DNA from: Sneathiella sp.
Lineage (GTDB): Bacteria; Pseudomonadota; Alphaproteobacteria; Sneathiellales; Sneathiellaceae
Length of the DNA stretch: 64,000 nt
Reading direction: 5' to 3'
Assembly: GCF_002694385.1 (NCBI RefSeq)
Contig: NZ_NZMB01000010.1
Span: 63,156-127,155, forward strand
Positions within the stretch are counted from its first letter, which is position 1. Every line of letters starts with the position of its first letter. Below the pieces are notes generated by a model. The model had not been told where the DNA came from. It ran no database searches and worked only from the letters and a program-made list of their open reading frames with translations. Positions 24,300-34,215 of the stretch are shown piece by piece. A program made the position numbers and the translations under genes.

Positions 24300-27086
24300 A
24301 TGGACGATAAACGCGACACAGACGCCACATATGGCGATATCCGGCTGCCCGACGCCCCGGTTCTGGTGCTGGCCGGGCTGAACGGCCACTGGCTGACGCC
24401 GGATGGGGAGATGCTCTCAACCTCGCTGGAAGAGACCGCGATCCGCGCCGCGCAAAGCCCGCCGCTGCTGGTGCACCGGCTGAATATGGCAACCCGTCTT
24501 GGCGTCAACCCGTTTCCGGCCTATGACCTGCTGGAGCTGTTCGCCTTCGCCTATCCGGCGCGGTCCTGCCTGCCGACTGTCCGCGGCCTTGCCCGCGCGC
24601 TTCACCTGCCCATCCCGGACGCCCCCGAAGAACAGCCCCTGCTGCTGTTCGAGGCGACAAATTCCATATTAAATTATTTAACCGGTTTAAAAAACAAAGA
24701 GAGAAAAGCGGCCGCGTCCATCGCCGCCACCATGGCGAAAGCCGGGTGGAGCTGGGGCCCCTCCGTCGTGGCCGCGCTGGGGGAGCCGGAGGAAGAGCCC
24801 GGCCGCTTTGGCGGGCTGGATCGCTGGCTGGATCTTGCGGAATGGCCCGATTACGCGCCGGAGCCGCCACCCGATGACATCGCGGTCAGCGAGTTTGAAG
24901 CGCGCGAGAGGCTGAAGGAAATGCTGGGCGGTGATGCCGAACCCCGGCCGCAGCAGGCCGATTACACCGCCCTCGCCTCCCATGCCTTTGTGCCGCGCAA
25001 CCAGGCCGATGTGCCCAATCTGGTGCTGGCCGAGGCGGGAACGGGCACCGGCAAGACCCTTGGCTATATCGCCCCCGCCAGCCTCTGGGCCGAGAAGAAC
25101 GGCGCCGCGGTGTGGATTTCGACCTATACGAAGAATTTGCAGCGGCAGATCGACACCGAGCTGGACCGCCTCTATCCCGACCGGCGGGACAAGGCGGAAA
25201 AAGCCGTCGTCCGCAAGGGGCGGGAGAATTATCTCTGCCTGCTCAATTTTGAGGAAGCATTGCAGGGCGGCGTTGCGGCGCGCGGCGATCAACTCCGCCT
25301 CGGCCTCATCGCGCGCTGGATCTCGGCGACGCGTGACGGCGATATGGTGGGCGGTGATTTCCCCGGCTGGCTGCCGCAGCTTGAGGCCGGATCGGGCGTT
25401 ACCCGGCTGGCCGACCGGCGCGGTGAATGCATCTATTCCGCCTGCCCCCATTATCGCAAATGCTTTATCGAAAAATCGGCGCGCAAGGCGCGCAAGGCCG
25501 ATCTGGTGATCGCCAACCATGCCCTGGTCATGATCAATGGCGCCTCCCGCCCCGATGATCCCTATCTGCCGAAGCGGTTTGTCTTCGATGAGGGACATCA
25601 TCTGTTCGATGCGGCGGACAGCGCCTTTTCCGCCCAGTTGACCGGGTTTGAGACGGCCGAGCTGCGCCGCTGGATCGCCGGCAGCAGCACGGGCCGCAAA
25701 AGCCGGATGCGCGGGCTGGAAAACCGCATCGGCGATCTGATCGGCGCCGATGAAAAGGGCATGGAACTGCTTCAGGAGGCGATGCAGGCGGCCCGCAAAC
25801 TCCCCGGCGATGGCTGGCGCGAGCGTGTCCGAAACGCCACGCCCGACGGCCCGATGGAGGAATTCCTGATCCATCTGCGCGCCCAGGTGTTGGCGAGGTG
25901 TCAGCAGCCGGACAGCCCCTATTCCATTGAATGCGGACCGGAGGAGGCCGTCCCCGGACTTACGGAGGCCGCGAGGAAGCTGGAGAGCGCCCTCGTCCAC
26001 CTCTCCACCCCCCTCGCGGCGCTGGCAAAAATTCTCATAGCGCGGCTGGATGAAGAGGCAGATGAGCTCGACAGCGCCACGCGCCAGCGCATTGACGCCG
26101 CCGTGCAGGGGATCAGCCGCCGCGTTTCCCTCAGCATCGCGCCCTGGCGGGCGATGCTGAAAGAAATTGAAAATCCCACGCCGGACGGGTTTGTCGATTG
26201 GTTCGCCATAGAACGGACGGCCGGTCGGGAACTCGACCTCGGATATTATCGCAGCTATATCGATCCGACGCAGCCGTTCGCCGACACCATCCTCAAATCC
26301 GCGCATGGGGCCGTGATCACCTCGGCCACCCTTCGGGACAGCTATGACGATACGGAGAACTGGCAGACCGCGGATATGCGCACCGGGGCGCATCACCTTG
26401 TCCTGCCGCCGATGCGGGCGCATTTCTCCTCCCCCTTTGATTTTGCCGATCAGACCCGCATCATTGTCGTGACCGATGTCCGCCGCGACCATATGAAGGA
26501 GGTCTCCGCCGCCTATCGGGAGCTGTTTCTGGCGTCCGGCGGCGGCGCCCTCGGCCTCTTTACGGCGATCTGGCGCCTGCGCGCCGTGCATGAGAATATT
26601 CGGGGGCCCCTCGCCGCCGCCGGATATGATGTCTATGCACAGCATCAGGACGCGCTGGATACCGCCACCCTTGTCGATATCTTCCGGGAGGAGGAGAATT
26701 CCATCCTGCTCGGCACCGATGCGGTGCGCGACGGCGTGGATGTGCCGGGGCGGTCGCTGCGGCTCCTCGTCTTTGATCGCACCCCCTGGCCACGGCCCGA
26801 TATCAAGCACCGGGCCCGCAAGAAGGCCTTCGGCGGCGGTAAATATGACGACAGGCTGACACGCTTCAAGCTGAAGCAGGCCTATGGCCGGTTGCTGCGC
26901 CGGGAAAGCGATTTCGGCGTCTTCGTCATGCTAGACAGCATGCTGCCCTCGCGTCTGGCCTCCGCCTTTCCGCCGGAGGTGGAAATCCACCGCCTCGGAC
27001 TGAAGGACGCCATCGCCCTCACCCGCAACTTCATTGCGGAAAAAGAACAGAATTTGCGAAAAATATCATTGGATAATCGGGACTGA
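24300..27086 (+). CDS. DinG/XPD-like ATP-dependent DNA helicase with iron-sulfur site
   Basis: A 928-residue superfamily 2 helicase of the DinG/XPD group (5'-3' unwinding, acting in repair or clearing of RNA-DNA hybrids). Walker A is AGTGTGKT at about 244-251, the DEAH-type box is DEGH near 426, and the four iron-sulfur cysteines are visible as NYLC near 313 and the cluster [12 protein letters not shown] near 376-387. The C-terminal part keeps [14 protein letters not shown] and the QAYGRLLR arginine motif. An N-terminal region of about 230 residues before Walker A is longer than in E. coli DinG; an AT-rich patch falls inside it at about 24655-24710. AAGGA precedes the ATG. Confidence 0.92.
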   Translation: MDDKRDTDATYGDIRLPDAPVLVLAGLNGHWLTPDGEMLSTSLEETAIRAAQSPPLLVHRLNMATRLGVNPFPAYDLLELFAFAYPARSCLPTVRGLARALHLPIPDAPEEQPLLLFEATNSILNYLTGLKNKERKAAASIAATMAKAGWSWGPSVVAALGEPEEEPGRFGGLDRWLDLAEWPDYAPEPPPDDIAVSEFEARERLKEMLGGDAEPRPQQADYTALASHAFVPRNQADVPNLVLAEAGTGTGKTLGYIAPASLWAEKNGAAVWISTYTKNLQRQIDTELDRLYPDRRDKAEKAVVRKGRENYLCLLNFEEALQGGVAARGDQLRLGLIARWISATRDGDMVGGDFPGWLPQLEAGSGVTRLADRRGECIYSACPHYRKCFIEKSARKARKADLVIANHALVMINGASRPDDPYLPKRFVFDEGHHLFDAADSAFSAQLTGFETAELRRWIAGSSTGRKSRMRGLENRIGDLIGADEKGMELLQEAMQAARKLPGDGWRERVRNATPDGPMEEFLIHLRAQVLARCQQPDSPYSIECGPEEAVPGLTEAARKLESALVHLSTPLAALAKILIARLDEEADELDSATRQRIDAAVQGISRRVSLSIAPWRAMLKEIENPTPDGFVDWFAIERTAGRELDLGYYRSYIDPTQPFADTILKSAHGAVITSATLRDSYDDTENWQTADMRTGAHHLVLPPMRAHFSSPFDFADQTRIIVVTDVRRDHMKEVSAAYRELFLASGGGALGLFTAIWRLRAVHENIRGPLAAAGYDVYAQHQDALDTATLVDIFREEENSILLGTDAVRDGVDVPGRSLRLLVFDRTPWPRPDIKHRARKKAFGGGKYDDRLTRFKLKQAYGRLLRRESDFGVFVMLDSMLPSRLASAFPPEVEIHRLGLKDAIALTRNFIAEKEQNLRKISLDNRD

Positions 27087-27136
27087 AGCCCATATTCTGG
27101 GGCAGTCTTTAAACACCAGACCGGAGAAAATGCCTG

Positions 27137-27547
27137 ATGGCGACGCTTAACCTGCACACGGCCCTTATTTCAACAATGGTTATTGTATCGGCGGCCGACC
27201 GCGAAATGACGGACCGCGAGCTTTTCACCATTGGCGAAATCGTCCGCACCCTGCCGGTTTTCAAGGGGTATGATGAAGAACATCTGCCCGCTGATGCCTC
27301 GGCCTGCGTCGATATGCTGAACGGCGATCAGCGGCTTGATGAAATCATCGCCAAGATCCGCGCCGTTCTGCCGAAGAAGCTGTATGATACCGCCTACGCG
27401 CTCGCCTGTGATGTGGCCGTGTCGGACGGGCAGCTCAGCCAGGAAGAATTGCGCATCCTGGAAATGCTGCGCCATGGCTTCGATGTGGACCGGCTGACCG
27501 CCGCCGCCATCGAACGCGGCACAGCCGTGCGCTATGCGCGTATCTGA
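27137..27547 (+). CDS. TerB-like helical protein
   Basis: A 136-residue acidic, all-helical protein of the TerB-like superfamily, whose members bind metal and sit in stress or membrane-associated complexes. The sequence STMVIVSAADREMTDRELFTIGEIVRTLP and the repeat VAVSDGQLSQEELRILEMLRHGF show the paired helical halves with an acidic D/E-rich motif in each. No other ter genes are present, so tellurite resistance is not implied. It follows the helicase gene by 50 bp and may be co-transcribed. Confidence 0.8.
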   Translation: MATLNLHTALISTMVIVSAADREMTDRELFTIGEIVRTLPVFKGYDEEHLPADASACVDMLNGDQRLDEIIAKIRAVLPKKLYDTAYALACDVAVSDGQLSQEELRILEMLRHGFDVDRLTAAAIERGTAVRYARI

Positions 27548-27557
27548 CCCACCTAAA

Positions 27558-27567
27558 TTTGATCAAA
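27558..27567. repeat. TTTGATCAAA palindrome between genes
   Basis: A perfect 10-bp palindrome in the 85-bp gap between the TerB-like gene and the truncated dehydrogenase, followed by two copies of AATATT. It may be a regulator site for the downstream gene. The signal is short and could be chance. Confidence 0.25.
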
Positions 27568-27632
27568 CTAATATTTGCCAAAAAGACGCTATCCGGTAAT
27601 ATTTCTTCCCAATAACAAACGGGGGGAAATGG

Positions 27633-28175
27633 ATGGCCAGTCTAACAGGGGTTTCTGTCGGGTTTCTTGGGCTCGGCGATGTGGGCCGACCGGTGTTGCG
27701 GCGGTTAAAGGCGCGCGGCGCCGAGGTGTATGCGACCAGCCGGTCACCGGCGCTGCGCTATAAAATGGCGCGGGATGCGGTCAATATCTGCAATACCCCC
27801 GCAGAGGTGGCCGCGCATATCGGCAACGGCATCATCTTCATGATGCTGTCGCAGGACACCCTGATCAACGCCTTCATGGAAGGGGAGGACGGGCTGCTGG
27901 CCAGTCTGTCTCCCGGCACGCTGATTGTCGATCTGGGCCCGACTTCACCCGACATAGCGCGTAAATTCTCGCAGCTGGTGCGCAAGAGCGGCGGACGCTG
28001 GCTCGAAGCGCCCGCCCTTGGCAGTGAACAGGCGGCGGCGGAAGGGCGGCTTACCATCCACGCCGGGGGAGAGCGTGAGGATTTTGACCGCGCCCTGCCT
28101 CTGCTTCAGGAAATTGCCCGCGATATTGACTATTTGGGCAAGATCGGCGCGGGGCAGCCCGAAAGGGCCGGATAG
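27633..28175 (+). pseudogene. truncated 3-hydroxyisobutyrate-dehydrogenase-like protein (NAD-binding domain only)
   Basis: A 180-residue protein matching the NAD(P)-binding half of the beta-hydroxyacid dehydrogenase family: VGFLGLGDVGRPVLRRLKARG is the Rossmann start and VDLGPTSPDIARKF the substrate motif. Full members have about 290 residues. Here the frame stops just after GKIGAG, where the helical domain with the catalytic Lys should begin. None of the frames in the next 140 bases resembles that domain, so this is a loss of the C-terminal half rather than a simple frameshift. It has a good ribosome site (GGGGGG), so it may still be translated, but ordinary catalysis is unlikely. Confidence 0.7.
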
Positions 28176-28314
28176 GCTTGTCCCAATGGGCCAGATGCGG
28201 CCCGCGTCGCCGCCTCTGCTTACCTCCCGCATGTTCGCCATGCTAACGGCGAATTGAATGGCTTTTTGAAAACCTGGCTCCTATTCTCCTCACGAGCAGA
28301 GGAGAGATTGCCCT

Positions 28315-29118
28315 ATGTTTGAGACAATTATTGAGCATGAGCCCTCTATCCGGCTGGCCTTTTTCTTTGGCACTGCGGGTCTTGTCGGCCTGTGGCAGAC
28401 CCTGCGCCCGCGGCGGCCGTCCGGCAGTTCGCGGCCCTTCCGCTGGCTAAACAATTTCGGCATTACCTTCCTGAACACCCTGCTGCTGCGCCTTCTCTTT
28501 CCTATCCTCGCCGTGGGCCTCGCGGCCATCGCGGCGGAACGGGGCTGGGGGCTGCTCAATATGATCGAGGTGCCGTTCGCGCTCGCCGTCCTTATCGCCG
28601 TTGTCCTTCAGGATCTCGTCATCTACGGGCAGCATGTTCTGTTTCATCATGTCGGTTTCCTGTGGCGGTTCCACAAGATGCATCATGCCGATGTGGATTT
28701 CGATGTGTCCACCGGCGTCCGGTTTCATCCGGTCGAGATCATTCTGTCGATGCTGATCAAGCTGCTGGTCGTGCTGATCCTCGGTCCCCCTGTGGTTGCC
28801 GTGATCCTCTTCGAGGTGATTTTGAGTTCCCTCGCCCTCTTTAACCACGCCAATGCGGGATTGCCGCCGCGCCTTGACGGCATTGTCCGGAAATTCATCG
28901 TCACGCCCGATATGCACCGGGTGCATCATTCGGTGATCCGGGCGGAGCATGACAGCAATTTCGGCTTCAACCTTTCCTGCTGGGACTATCTGTTCGGCAC
29001 CTACCGGGCGGCACCGGCCGCCGGGCATGACGGCATGACAATCGGCCTGACCGACTATCAGGAGAACCGGCGGCAGGGCCTGCTGTGGATGCTGGCCCTG
29101 CCCTTCCGCCGCGGATAG
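28315..29118 (+). CDS. fatty acid hydroxylase/sterol desaturase family membrane protein
   Basis: A 267-residue integral membrane di-iron enzyme of the FA-hydroxylase family. The histidine clusters expected to hold the irons are visible: HHVGFLWRFHKMHH (residues about 111-124), the NHAN region near 181 and HRVHHS near 201-206. About four to five hydrophobic segments surround them. Members hydroxylate lipids, sterols, carotenoids or alkyl chains using oxygen; which substrate applies is unknown. AGGAGAG precedes the ATG. The C-terminus abuts the convergent CHAD gene. Confidence 0.9.
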   Translation: MFETIIEHEPSIRLAFFFGTAGLVGLWQTLRPRRPSGSSRPFRWLNNFGITFLNTLLLRLLFPILAVGLAAIAAERGWGLLNMIEVPFALAVLIAVVLQDLVIYGQHVLFHHVGFLWRFHKMHHADVDFDVSTGVRFHPVEIILSMLIKLLVVLILGPPVVAVILFEVILSSLALFNHANAGLPPRLDGIVRKFIVTPDMHRVHHSVIRAEHDSNFGFNLSCWDYLFGTYRAAPAAGHDGMTIGLTDYQENRRQGLLWMLALPFRRG

Positions 29119-29123
29119 CCCCG

Positions 29124-30080
29124 TCAGCTTTGGGGCCGCAAATCCCCGCGCTCCAGCGTGAAATCCTCATACCGCTGCCAGAGAATCATGAATGCCGCCA
29201 GATTTTCCGCGGCATGATGGCTCGCCTTCTCATAGACATGCGCGTTAAATCGCAGGGTATCGGCGAAATGATCGGACCGGATGGCCGCGCTCAACCGGCC
29301 GAGGATGATCATCCCCTCCTTCACATCATTGATCAGGCCAAGATAATCCTGCATCTGCACCAGCAGATCGAAGCCTTCGGCGATTTTCTCCTCCCGGAAC
29401 AGCGCGGAGAAGAAGCGCAGATGATAGCGGGAGCGTTTGACATATTTCCGGAGATCGTGAAGTTCATGGGCCGAGAGATTCCGGACATCCGCCCCACGAT
29501 TGAGCAGTGCGATATTCCCCTCCTCAATGGCGGCGAGGGCGAAGGGCGGGATCGGACTGGCGAGCAGCTTGCGGCCCGTGCGGCCAAGACGCGTGGCCCA
29601 GTTGCTTTCCAGCCATTTATCGAAGGATTTGGCGAGGCGTTCGAAATGCCCGCCCGACACCTCATGGATGATGATGTCATATTCGCGGTTCCGCGTTTCC
29701 TCCCCCAGACGCAGCAATTCCCGGGAGACGGTCTGGAAGGCCGCCGTTTCCGTGTCCGGCCGCAGGACGCCGTTCAGGAACACATCCATATTGCGCGCCT
29801 CGCCCAGCAGATCCCCGAAATAACGGTATTCCCGGTTAAAGCCGGTGCGAATTTCCTTCGGGATGATGGAGCGGAAAATATGCAGCGCCACCCGCATCCG
29901 GCGCACACCGATGCGGATCTGCATCAGCGCCATGGGATCCCCCTCCTCCTTGAACTCGCGGAAGTTGACCTTCAGATGGTGGGCGCATCCGCGAAAGATG
30001 GCTTTCGCCGCCGTCTCCACATCCATGGAGCCGTTGAGCTGAATATTGGACAGTTTCTGCGCCTTGGATTTGGATGACAT
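29124..30080 (-). CDS. CHAD domain protein
   Basis: A 318-residue protein consisting of one CHAD domain, a helical domain with conserved basic residues that binds polyphosphate. The typical RIGVRRMRVALHIFR block at about 53-67 and the later KYVKRSRYHLRFFSALF block carry the Arg/His/Lys residues. No CYTH (triphosphatase) domain is fused or adjacent, though the two often occur together. The chosen ATG at 30080 begins with a family-like N-terminus; a longer frame back to 30176 would overlap the divergent MaoC gene. Likely location: polyphosphate granules, by family analogy. Confidence 0.9.
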   Translation of the reverse strand: MSSKSKAQKLSNIQLNGSMDVETAAKAIFRGCAHHLKVNFREFKEEGDPMALMQIRIGVRRMRVALHIFRSIIPKEIRTGFNREYRYFGDLLGEARNMDVFLNGVLRPDTETAAFQTVSRELLRLGEETRNREYDIIIHEVSGGHFERLAKSFDKWLESNWATRLGRTGRKLLASPIPPFALAAIEEGNIALLNRGADVRNLSAHELHDLRKYVKRSRYHLRFFSALFREEKIAEGFDLLVQMQDYLGLINDVKEGMIILGRLSAAIRSDHFADTLRFNAHVYEKASHHAAENLAAFMILWQRYEDFTLERGDLRPQS

Positions 30081-30169
30081 AACCACACTCTGATCGGAAA
30101 AATTCCCCACGGGACCGGAACATATGCTAATCAGATCAACAGGGCAAAAGCAACCGGGAGAGTATGCGA

Positions 30170-31000
30170 ATGACAAAAGTTGAAGACTGGATCGGCAAGC
30201 AGGAAAGCCGCTCGGAAATTATCCATCAGCAATCTCTGAACGGATTTGCCGCGCTGATGGACGAAGCGGGGGACGCATCGGATGTGGTGCCGCCGGGCGG
30301 TCACTGGATGTATTTCCTGCCCACCGATCGCCAATCGCGGATCGGCCCGGACGGGCATGGCCTGAAAGGCGATTTCCTGCCACCGGTCGAGTTGCCGCGC
30401 CGCATGTGGGCGGGCGGACGGCTGACCTTTCACGCGCCGCTGAAGGCCGGGGAGACGGCGACAAAAATCTCGACCATCAAAAATGTGACGGCCAAGGATG
30501 GGCGCACCGGGGCCCTGGTTTTCGTGACCGTCGAACATCTGGTGAAGAATGACGCGGGCCTCTGTATCACCGAAGAGCATGATATCGTCTACCGGGAAGC
30601 GGCCGCGCCGGATGGCGGCCCAAAGAAAGAACCCCAAGCCGCCCCGACCGATGGCGAATGGGATGTCACGGTGACGCCGGATCCGGTGTTGCTGTTCCGC
30701 TATTCCGCCCTCACCTTCAACGGCCACCGCATCCATTATGATCGCGACTACTGCCTGAAGGAAGAGGGCTATCCCGGCCTGGTCGTGCATGGCCCGCTGC
30801 TCGGCACCTTCCTGATGCGGCTCGCCGTCACAAAAATGGGGGGGCGGCCGCTCAAGCAGTTCCATTTCCGCAACTTCAACCCGATTTTCGATATCGCCTC
30901 CTTCACCCTGACGGGGAAGCCGGAAAGTGACGATAGCTGCAGTGTCTGGGTGCGCGGCCCGGCCGGAGAACTGGCCGTTCAGGCAACCGCCAGTTTTTAG
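30170..31000 (+). CDS. MaoC-like hydratase (mesaconyl-C4-CoA/HTD2 type)
   Basis: A 276-residue double hot-dog protein of the group that includes mesaconyl-C4-CoA hydratase, mitochondrial HTD2 and FAS1-type dehydratases. Landmarks are the N-terminal HWMYFLP and PRRMWAGG blocks and the C-terminal hydratase motif YSALTFNGHRIHYDRDY, carrying the catalytic His and Asp. The substrate, an acyl-CoA or acyl-ACP with a double bond, is not clear. I prefer the ATG at 30170, well spaced from GGGAG, over one at 30164. It is divergent from the CHAD gene and followed by a terminator. Confidence 0.88.
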   Translation: MTKVEDWIGKQESRSEIIHQQSLNGFAALMDEAGDASDVVPPGGHWMYFLPTDRQSRIGPDGHGLKGDFLPPVELPRRMWAGGRLTFHAPLKAGETATKISTIKNVTAKDGRTGALVFVTVEHLVKNDAGLCITEEHDIVYREAAAPDGGPKKEPQAAPTDGEWDVTVTPDPVLLFRYSALTFNGHRIHYDRDYCLKEEGYPGLVVHGPLLGTFLMRLAVTKMGGRPLKQFHFRNFNPIFDIASFTLTGKPESDDSCSVWVRGPAGELAVQATASF

Positions 31001-31017
31001 TGACGGTTTTAAACAAG

Positions 31018-31042
31018 AAAAAGGGGCCATCTGGCCCCTTTT
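31018..31042. terminator. bidirectional terminator
   Basis: AAAAGGGGCCA (31019-31029) pairs with TGGCCCCTTTT (31032-31042), giving an 11-bp stem with A and T tracts on both sides. It stands between the MaoC-like gene (plus) and the pcuC gene (minus), and can serve both. Confidence 0.9.
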
Positions 31043-31068
31043 CCAATAGCATGAGCAACAGCCGTCAA

Positions 31069-31560
31069 TCAGTGATGCTTATGCTCTTTCATCTCCATCG
31101 CACCGGCCTCTTTCACTTCAACCGTTACATTGATTTTTCCGGCCTTGGCGAATTCAAGGGTCAACGGGAATGTGCTGCCTTTGGTGAGCGGCTGCTTCAA
31201 TCCCATCAGCATGATGTGATAGCTGCCGGGCTTGAACTCGACCGTTTCGCCAGCGGGAATTTCCACCCCCTCGACTTCAAACATTTTCATGACGCCGTCC
31301 GTCATGCTGACGTTATGGATTTCGACTTTTTCCGCCGCCGGGCTCGACGCGGCAACAAGAGTGTCTGCTTCGCCGCCCATATTATGCAGCGTGGCGAAGA
31401 CACCGCCCACTTTGATAACCGCCGGACGTTCCCGCGCCCAGGCGTCGCTGACCATCATCTGCGGTTTATCCGCCGCATGGACAACGGATAGACCCGTCAT
31501 GCCCGTGACGGTCAGCGCGCCAACCATCAGAACGGCGGATAGGAGTTTCGTAAGTTTCAT
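31069..31560 (-). CDS. periplasmic copper chaperone PCu(A)C
   Basis: A 163-residue periplasmic copper(I) carrier that helps load the CuA/CuB sites of cytochrome c oxidase. A signal peptide is present (cut after VVHA near residue 29). The copper motif is seen as EIHNVSM and the downstream SYHIMLMGL, with His and Met spaced as in the family. A short C-terminal tail (AMEMKEHKHH) adds further potential copper ligands. AAGGGGAAG precedes the ATG. It follows the sco gene by 16 bp in the same operon, which supports the oxidase-assembly role; the oxidase genes are not in the window. Confidence 0.93.
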   Translation of the reverse strand: MKLTKLLSAVLMVGALTVTGMTGLSVVHAADKPQMMVSDAWARERPAVIKVGGVFATLHNMGGEADTLVAASSPAAEKVEIHNVSMTDGVMKMFEVEGVEIPAGETVEFKPGSYHIMLMGLKQPLTKGSTFPLTLEFAKAGKINVTVEVKEAGAMEMKEHKHH

Positions 31561-31576
31561 TTTCTTCCCCTTGCGG

Positions 31577-32191
31577 TTAAAGATTTTCGCGGATTTTCGC
31601 CGTCATCTCTTCCGGGGAAACCCCGAAAGAGAACACCGTAATCAGCTCCCCGTCCCGGTCCATCAGATAGGTATAGGCGCTGTGATCGACGAGATAATAT
31701 TCACTGTCCTGCTCATCGCGCTTCTGCGCATAAACCCGGTATTTCTTCATCACATCGGCGATTTCATCCTGGCTTCCCGTCAGCCCGACGATTGACGGAT
31801 CAAAAGCCTCGACAAAATCAGCCATCAGTTCCTGCGTATCACGCTCCGGATCGACGGTAATAAAGACAGGGGTCACCTGATCCGCCGCATCGCCCAGTTC
31901 CTGCATCGCGACGGAGATCGTCTGCAACTCCGTCGGGCAGACATCCGGGCAATGGGTGAAGCCGAAGAAAACGAGCATCAGCTTGCCTTTGAAATCCGCC
32001 TCCGTTACCCGCTCCCCCTTGTGATTGACCAGCGAAAAGGGCCCGCCAATCTGCGGAACGCCGACGACGAGGCTGGAACTACGCCCCTGATCCTTGCCGA
32101 CACCCGGCAAGGCGCCCGCCATCCAGAGGCCGACGGCCGTCGCCCCCGCCAACAGGAAAAAAATAATGAGTATCGTAAAAATCTTGTTCAT
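31577..32191 (-). CDS. SCO1/SenC copper/thiol-disulfide protein
   Basis: A 204-residue membrane-anchored thioredoxin-fold protein that delivers copper to, or reduces the cysteines of, the CuA site of cytochrome c oxidase. The N-terminal hydrophobic anchor is at about residues 4-27. The metal ligands are the CxxxC pair in THCPDVCP and the conserved His in LVDHSAYTY. I chose the ATG at 32191, right before the anchor; an ATG six codons upstream (32209) is also possible. It is the first gene of the sco-pcuC pair and divergent from the peptide transporter. Confidence 0.93.
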   Translation of the reverse strand: MNKIFTILIIFFLLAGATAVGLWMAGALPGVGKDQGRSSSLVVGVPQIGGPFSLVNHKGERVTEADFKGKLMLVFFGFTHCPDVCPTELQTISVAMQELGDAADQVTPVFITVDPERDTQELMADFVEAFDPSIVGLTGSQDEIADVMKKYRVYAQKRDEQDSEYYLVDHSAYTYLMDRDGELITVFSFGVSPEEMTAKIRENL

Positions 32192-32419
32192 GTCGAAATA
32201 TCCGTCCACATGCCCGGAGACATCAAATATAAGCTATAGGGATAAACCGCCATCCACCGGGCGACAAGTCATAATCCCCCGATGCGACAATCTGGCACAT
32301 TCCGGCGCGGCCCCGTTGCATCGGCGATTGACCGCTTATGTTTCTGGCGATACGCTATTTACAGTCTTAAAAATAAAGATCATTCGCCCGCGCCATGACA
32401 AGGGTAACTTAAGGACTAT

Positions 32420-33370
32420 ATGAGCGTTTTTATAGCCAAACGAGTTTTGACCCTGATTGCGACCCTGATCGGCGCATCGATTGTCATCTTCATTGTTATG
32501 GAGATCCTGCCGGGTGATCCGGCGCTCGTCATCCTCGGCGTTGACGCCTCGCCGGAGGCTATCCAGTCACTGACCAAAGAGCTGGGGCTGGATCGTCCGC
32601 CGATTGAGCGATACTGGGGCTGGATATCCGGGTTGCTGCAAGGGGAGCTCGGCACCAGCTATGCCTATAAGGTCCCCATATGGGAGCTGATCGAAGGCGC
32701 CCTACTGGTTACCCTCCCCCTTGCGATCCTGTCGATTACGCTCAGCATCATTCTGGCTCTGGTCATCGGGCTTTATGCCGCCGCCAATCATAACAAGGCG
32801 GGGGATATCACCCTGATGGGGATCAGCCAGCTTGGTATTTCGGTGCCCAATTTCTGGCTCGCCATCCTGCTTATCCTGCTTTTTGCGATTGAGTTGCGCT
32901 GGCTTCCCTCCGGCGGCTTTCCCGGCTGGAAGGAAGGGTTCTGGCCGAATATCCGGGCCATGATCCTGCCCTCGCTCGCCCTCGCCACCGTTATCGGGGC
33001 TATACTGGCGCGCATTACCCGCTCGTCCGTTCTGGAAGTCTTTCGCGAGGATTATGTGCGCACGGCGCGCGCCAAGGGCCTCAGCCAGCGCGCCACCCTC
33101 TGGCGGCACGTCCTGCGCAATGCCATGATCCCGGTGCTGACCGTCACCGGCATCCAGTTCGCCGCGCTGCTGACCGGCACTGTCGTGGTCGAGAATGTCT
33201 TTCGCCTGCCCGGCCTTGGCTCGCTTGTCCTGAAAGCCATCAACAACCGCGATACCATCGTTGTCGAGAATGTGGTGCTGCTGCTCGCGGCCATGGTCAT
33301 CATCGTGAATTTCATTGTCGATCTCCTCTATGCCGTTGTTGATCCGAGATTGAAAGCGCATGACATATGA
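32420..33370 (+). CDS. ABC transporter permease, Opp/Dpp family (DppB type)
   Basis: A 316-residue inner-membrane permease of a peptide, nickel or related ABC importer. Six membrane segments are visible, the first at residues 9-30, and the cytosolic EAA loop reads RTARAKGLSQRATLWRHVLRNA near 213-234. AAGGA precedes the ATG. It overlaps the second permease by 4 bases, and four transporter genes run as one operon. The periplasmic binding protein normally encoded with such a set is absent from both sides, so the substrate is undefined. Confidence 0.93.
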   Translation: MSVFIAKRVLTLIATLIGASIVIFIVMEILPGDPALVILGVDASPEAIQSLTKELGLDRPPIERYWGWISGLLQGELGTSYAYKVPIWELIEGALLVTLPLAILSITLSIILALVIGLYAAANHNKAGDITLMGISQLGISVPNFWLAILLILLFAIELRWLPSGGFPGWKEGFWPNIRAMILPSLALATVIGAILARITRSSVLEVFREDYVRTARAKGLSQRATLWRHVLRNAMIPVLTVTGIQFAALLTGTVVVENVFRLPGLGSLVLKAINNRDTIVVENVVLLLAAMVIIVNFIVDLLYAVVDPRLKAHDI

Positions 33371-34215
33371 GTGATTCCCGCTTTCTCGCCTTCCTTCAGC
33401 GCAGCCGGAGAAGCCGCAGCCTGGTTGTCGGGGGTCTGCTGACCGCCTTCCTCATGATAAGCGCCCTTGTCTCGCTGCTCTGGACGCCGGGCACGATTGA
33501 TATCGTCATCGCCAATCGCTTCAAGCCCCCATCGCTGGATCACTGGCTGGGAACCGACCAGTTCGGCCGCGACATCGTCACCATGCTGATGGTCGGGACG
33601 CAGAATTCCATTGTTGTTGCCGTGGTCGCCGTCTCTATCGGACTGTTCGCCGGGGTCAGCCTCGGCCTGCTGGCGGCGGCGCGGCGCGGCTGGACGGAAG
33701 AGCTGATCATGCGCATGTCGGATTTTTCCTTCGCCTTTCCCGCCATCCTCTCCGCCATCATGCTGACGGCGATTTTCGGCCCCGGCGGGGTCAATTCCAT
33801 CCTCGCCATCGGGCTTTACAATATCCCCGTATTTGCGCGCCTCACCCGCGGATCGGCCAATGCCATCTGGGCGCGGGAATTTGTCATGGCGGCACGGGCG
33901 GCAGGCAAGGGACGGCTGCGCATTACGTTCGAACATATCCTGCCCAATATCCTGTCCATCATCATCGTGCAGGCCACCATCCTGTTCGCCATCGCCATCC
34001 TGGCGGAGGCGGCGCTGTCCTATCTCGGGCTCGGCACCCAGCCGCCGGATCCTTCCTGGGGCCGCATGCTGAATGAAGCGCAGAAGCTGATGTTCCTGCA
34101 GCCGATGCAGGCCGTCTATCCCGGCCTGGCCATCGCCATTGCCGTGTTCGGTCTCAATCTGCTGGGCGACGGGCTTCGCGATGTTCTTGACCCCAGACTG
34201 TCGAGGAAACGCTGA
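33367..34215 (+). CDS. ABC transporter permease, Opp/Dpp family (DppC type)
   Basis: A 282-residue partner permease of the importer. It has the DppC pattern: an N-terminal membrane segment, then HWLGTDQFGRDIVTMLM, where this family's periplasmic loop begins, and the EAA loop AARAAGKGRLRITFEHILPNI near 175-195. Five to six membrane segments are seen. Its start overlaps dppB by 4 bases and its stop overlaps the first ATPase gene by one base, so all four proteins are made together. Confidence 0.93.
   Translation: MSDSRFLAFLQRSRRSRSLVVGGLLTAFLMISALVSLLWTPGTIDIVIANRFKPPSLDHWLGTDQFGRDIVTMLMVGTQNSIVVAVVAVSIGLFAGVSLGLLAAARRGWTEELIMRMSDFSFAFPAILSAIMLTAIFGPGGVNSILAIGLYNIPVFARLTRGSANAIWAREFVMAARAAGKGRLRITFEHILPNILSIIIVQATILFAIAILAEAALSYLGLGTQPPDPSWGRMLNEAQKLMFLQPMQAVYPGLAIAIAVFGLNLLGDGLRDVLDPRLSRKR

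Noticed and set aside
24687..26810. 707-codon minus-strand frame opposite the DinG-like helicase
   Set aside because: Antisense shadow of a gene with clear helicase motifs; composition is not protein-like.
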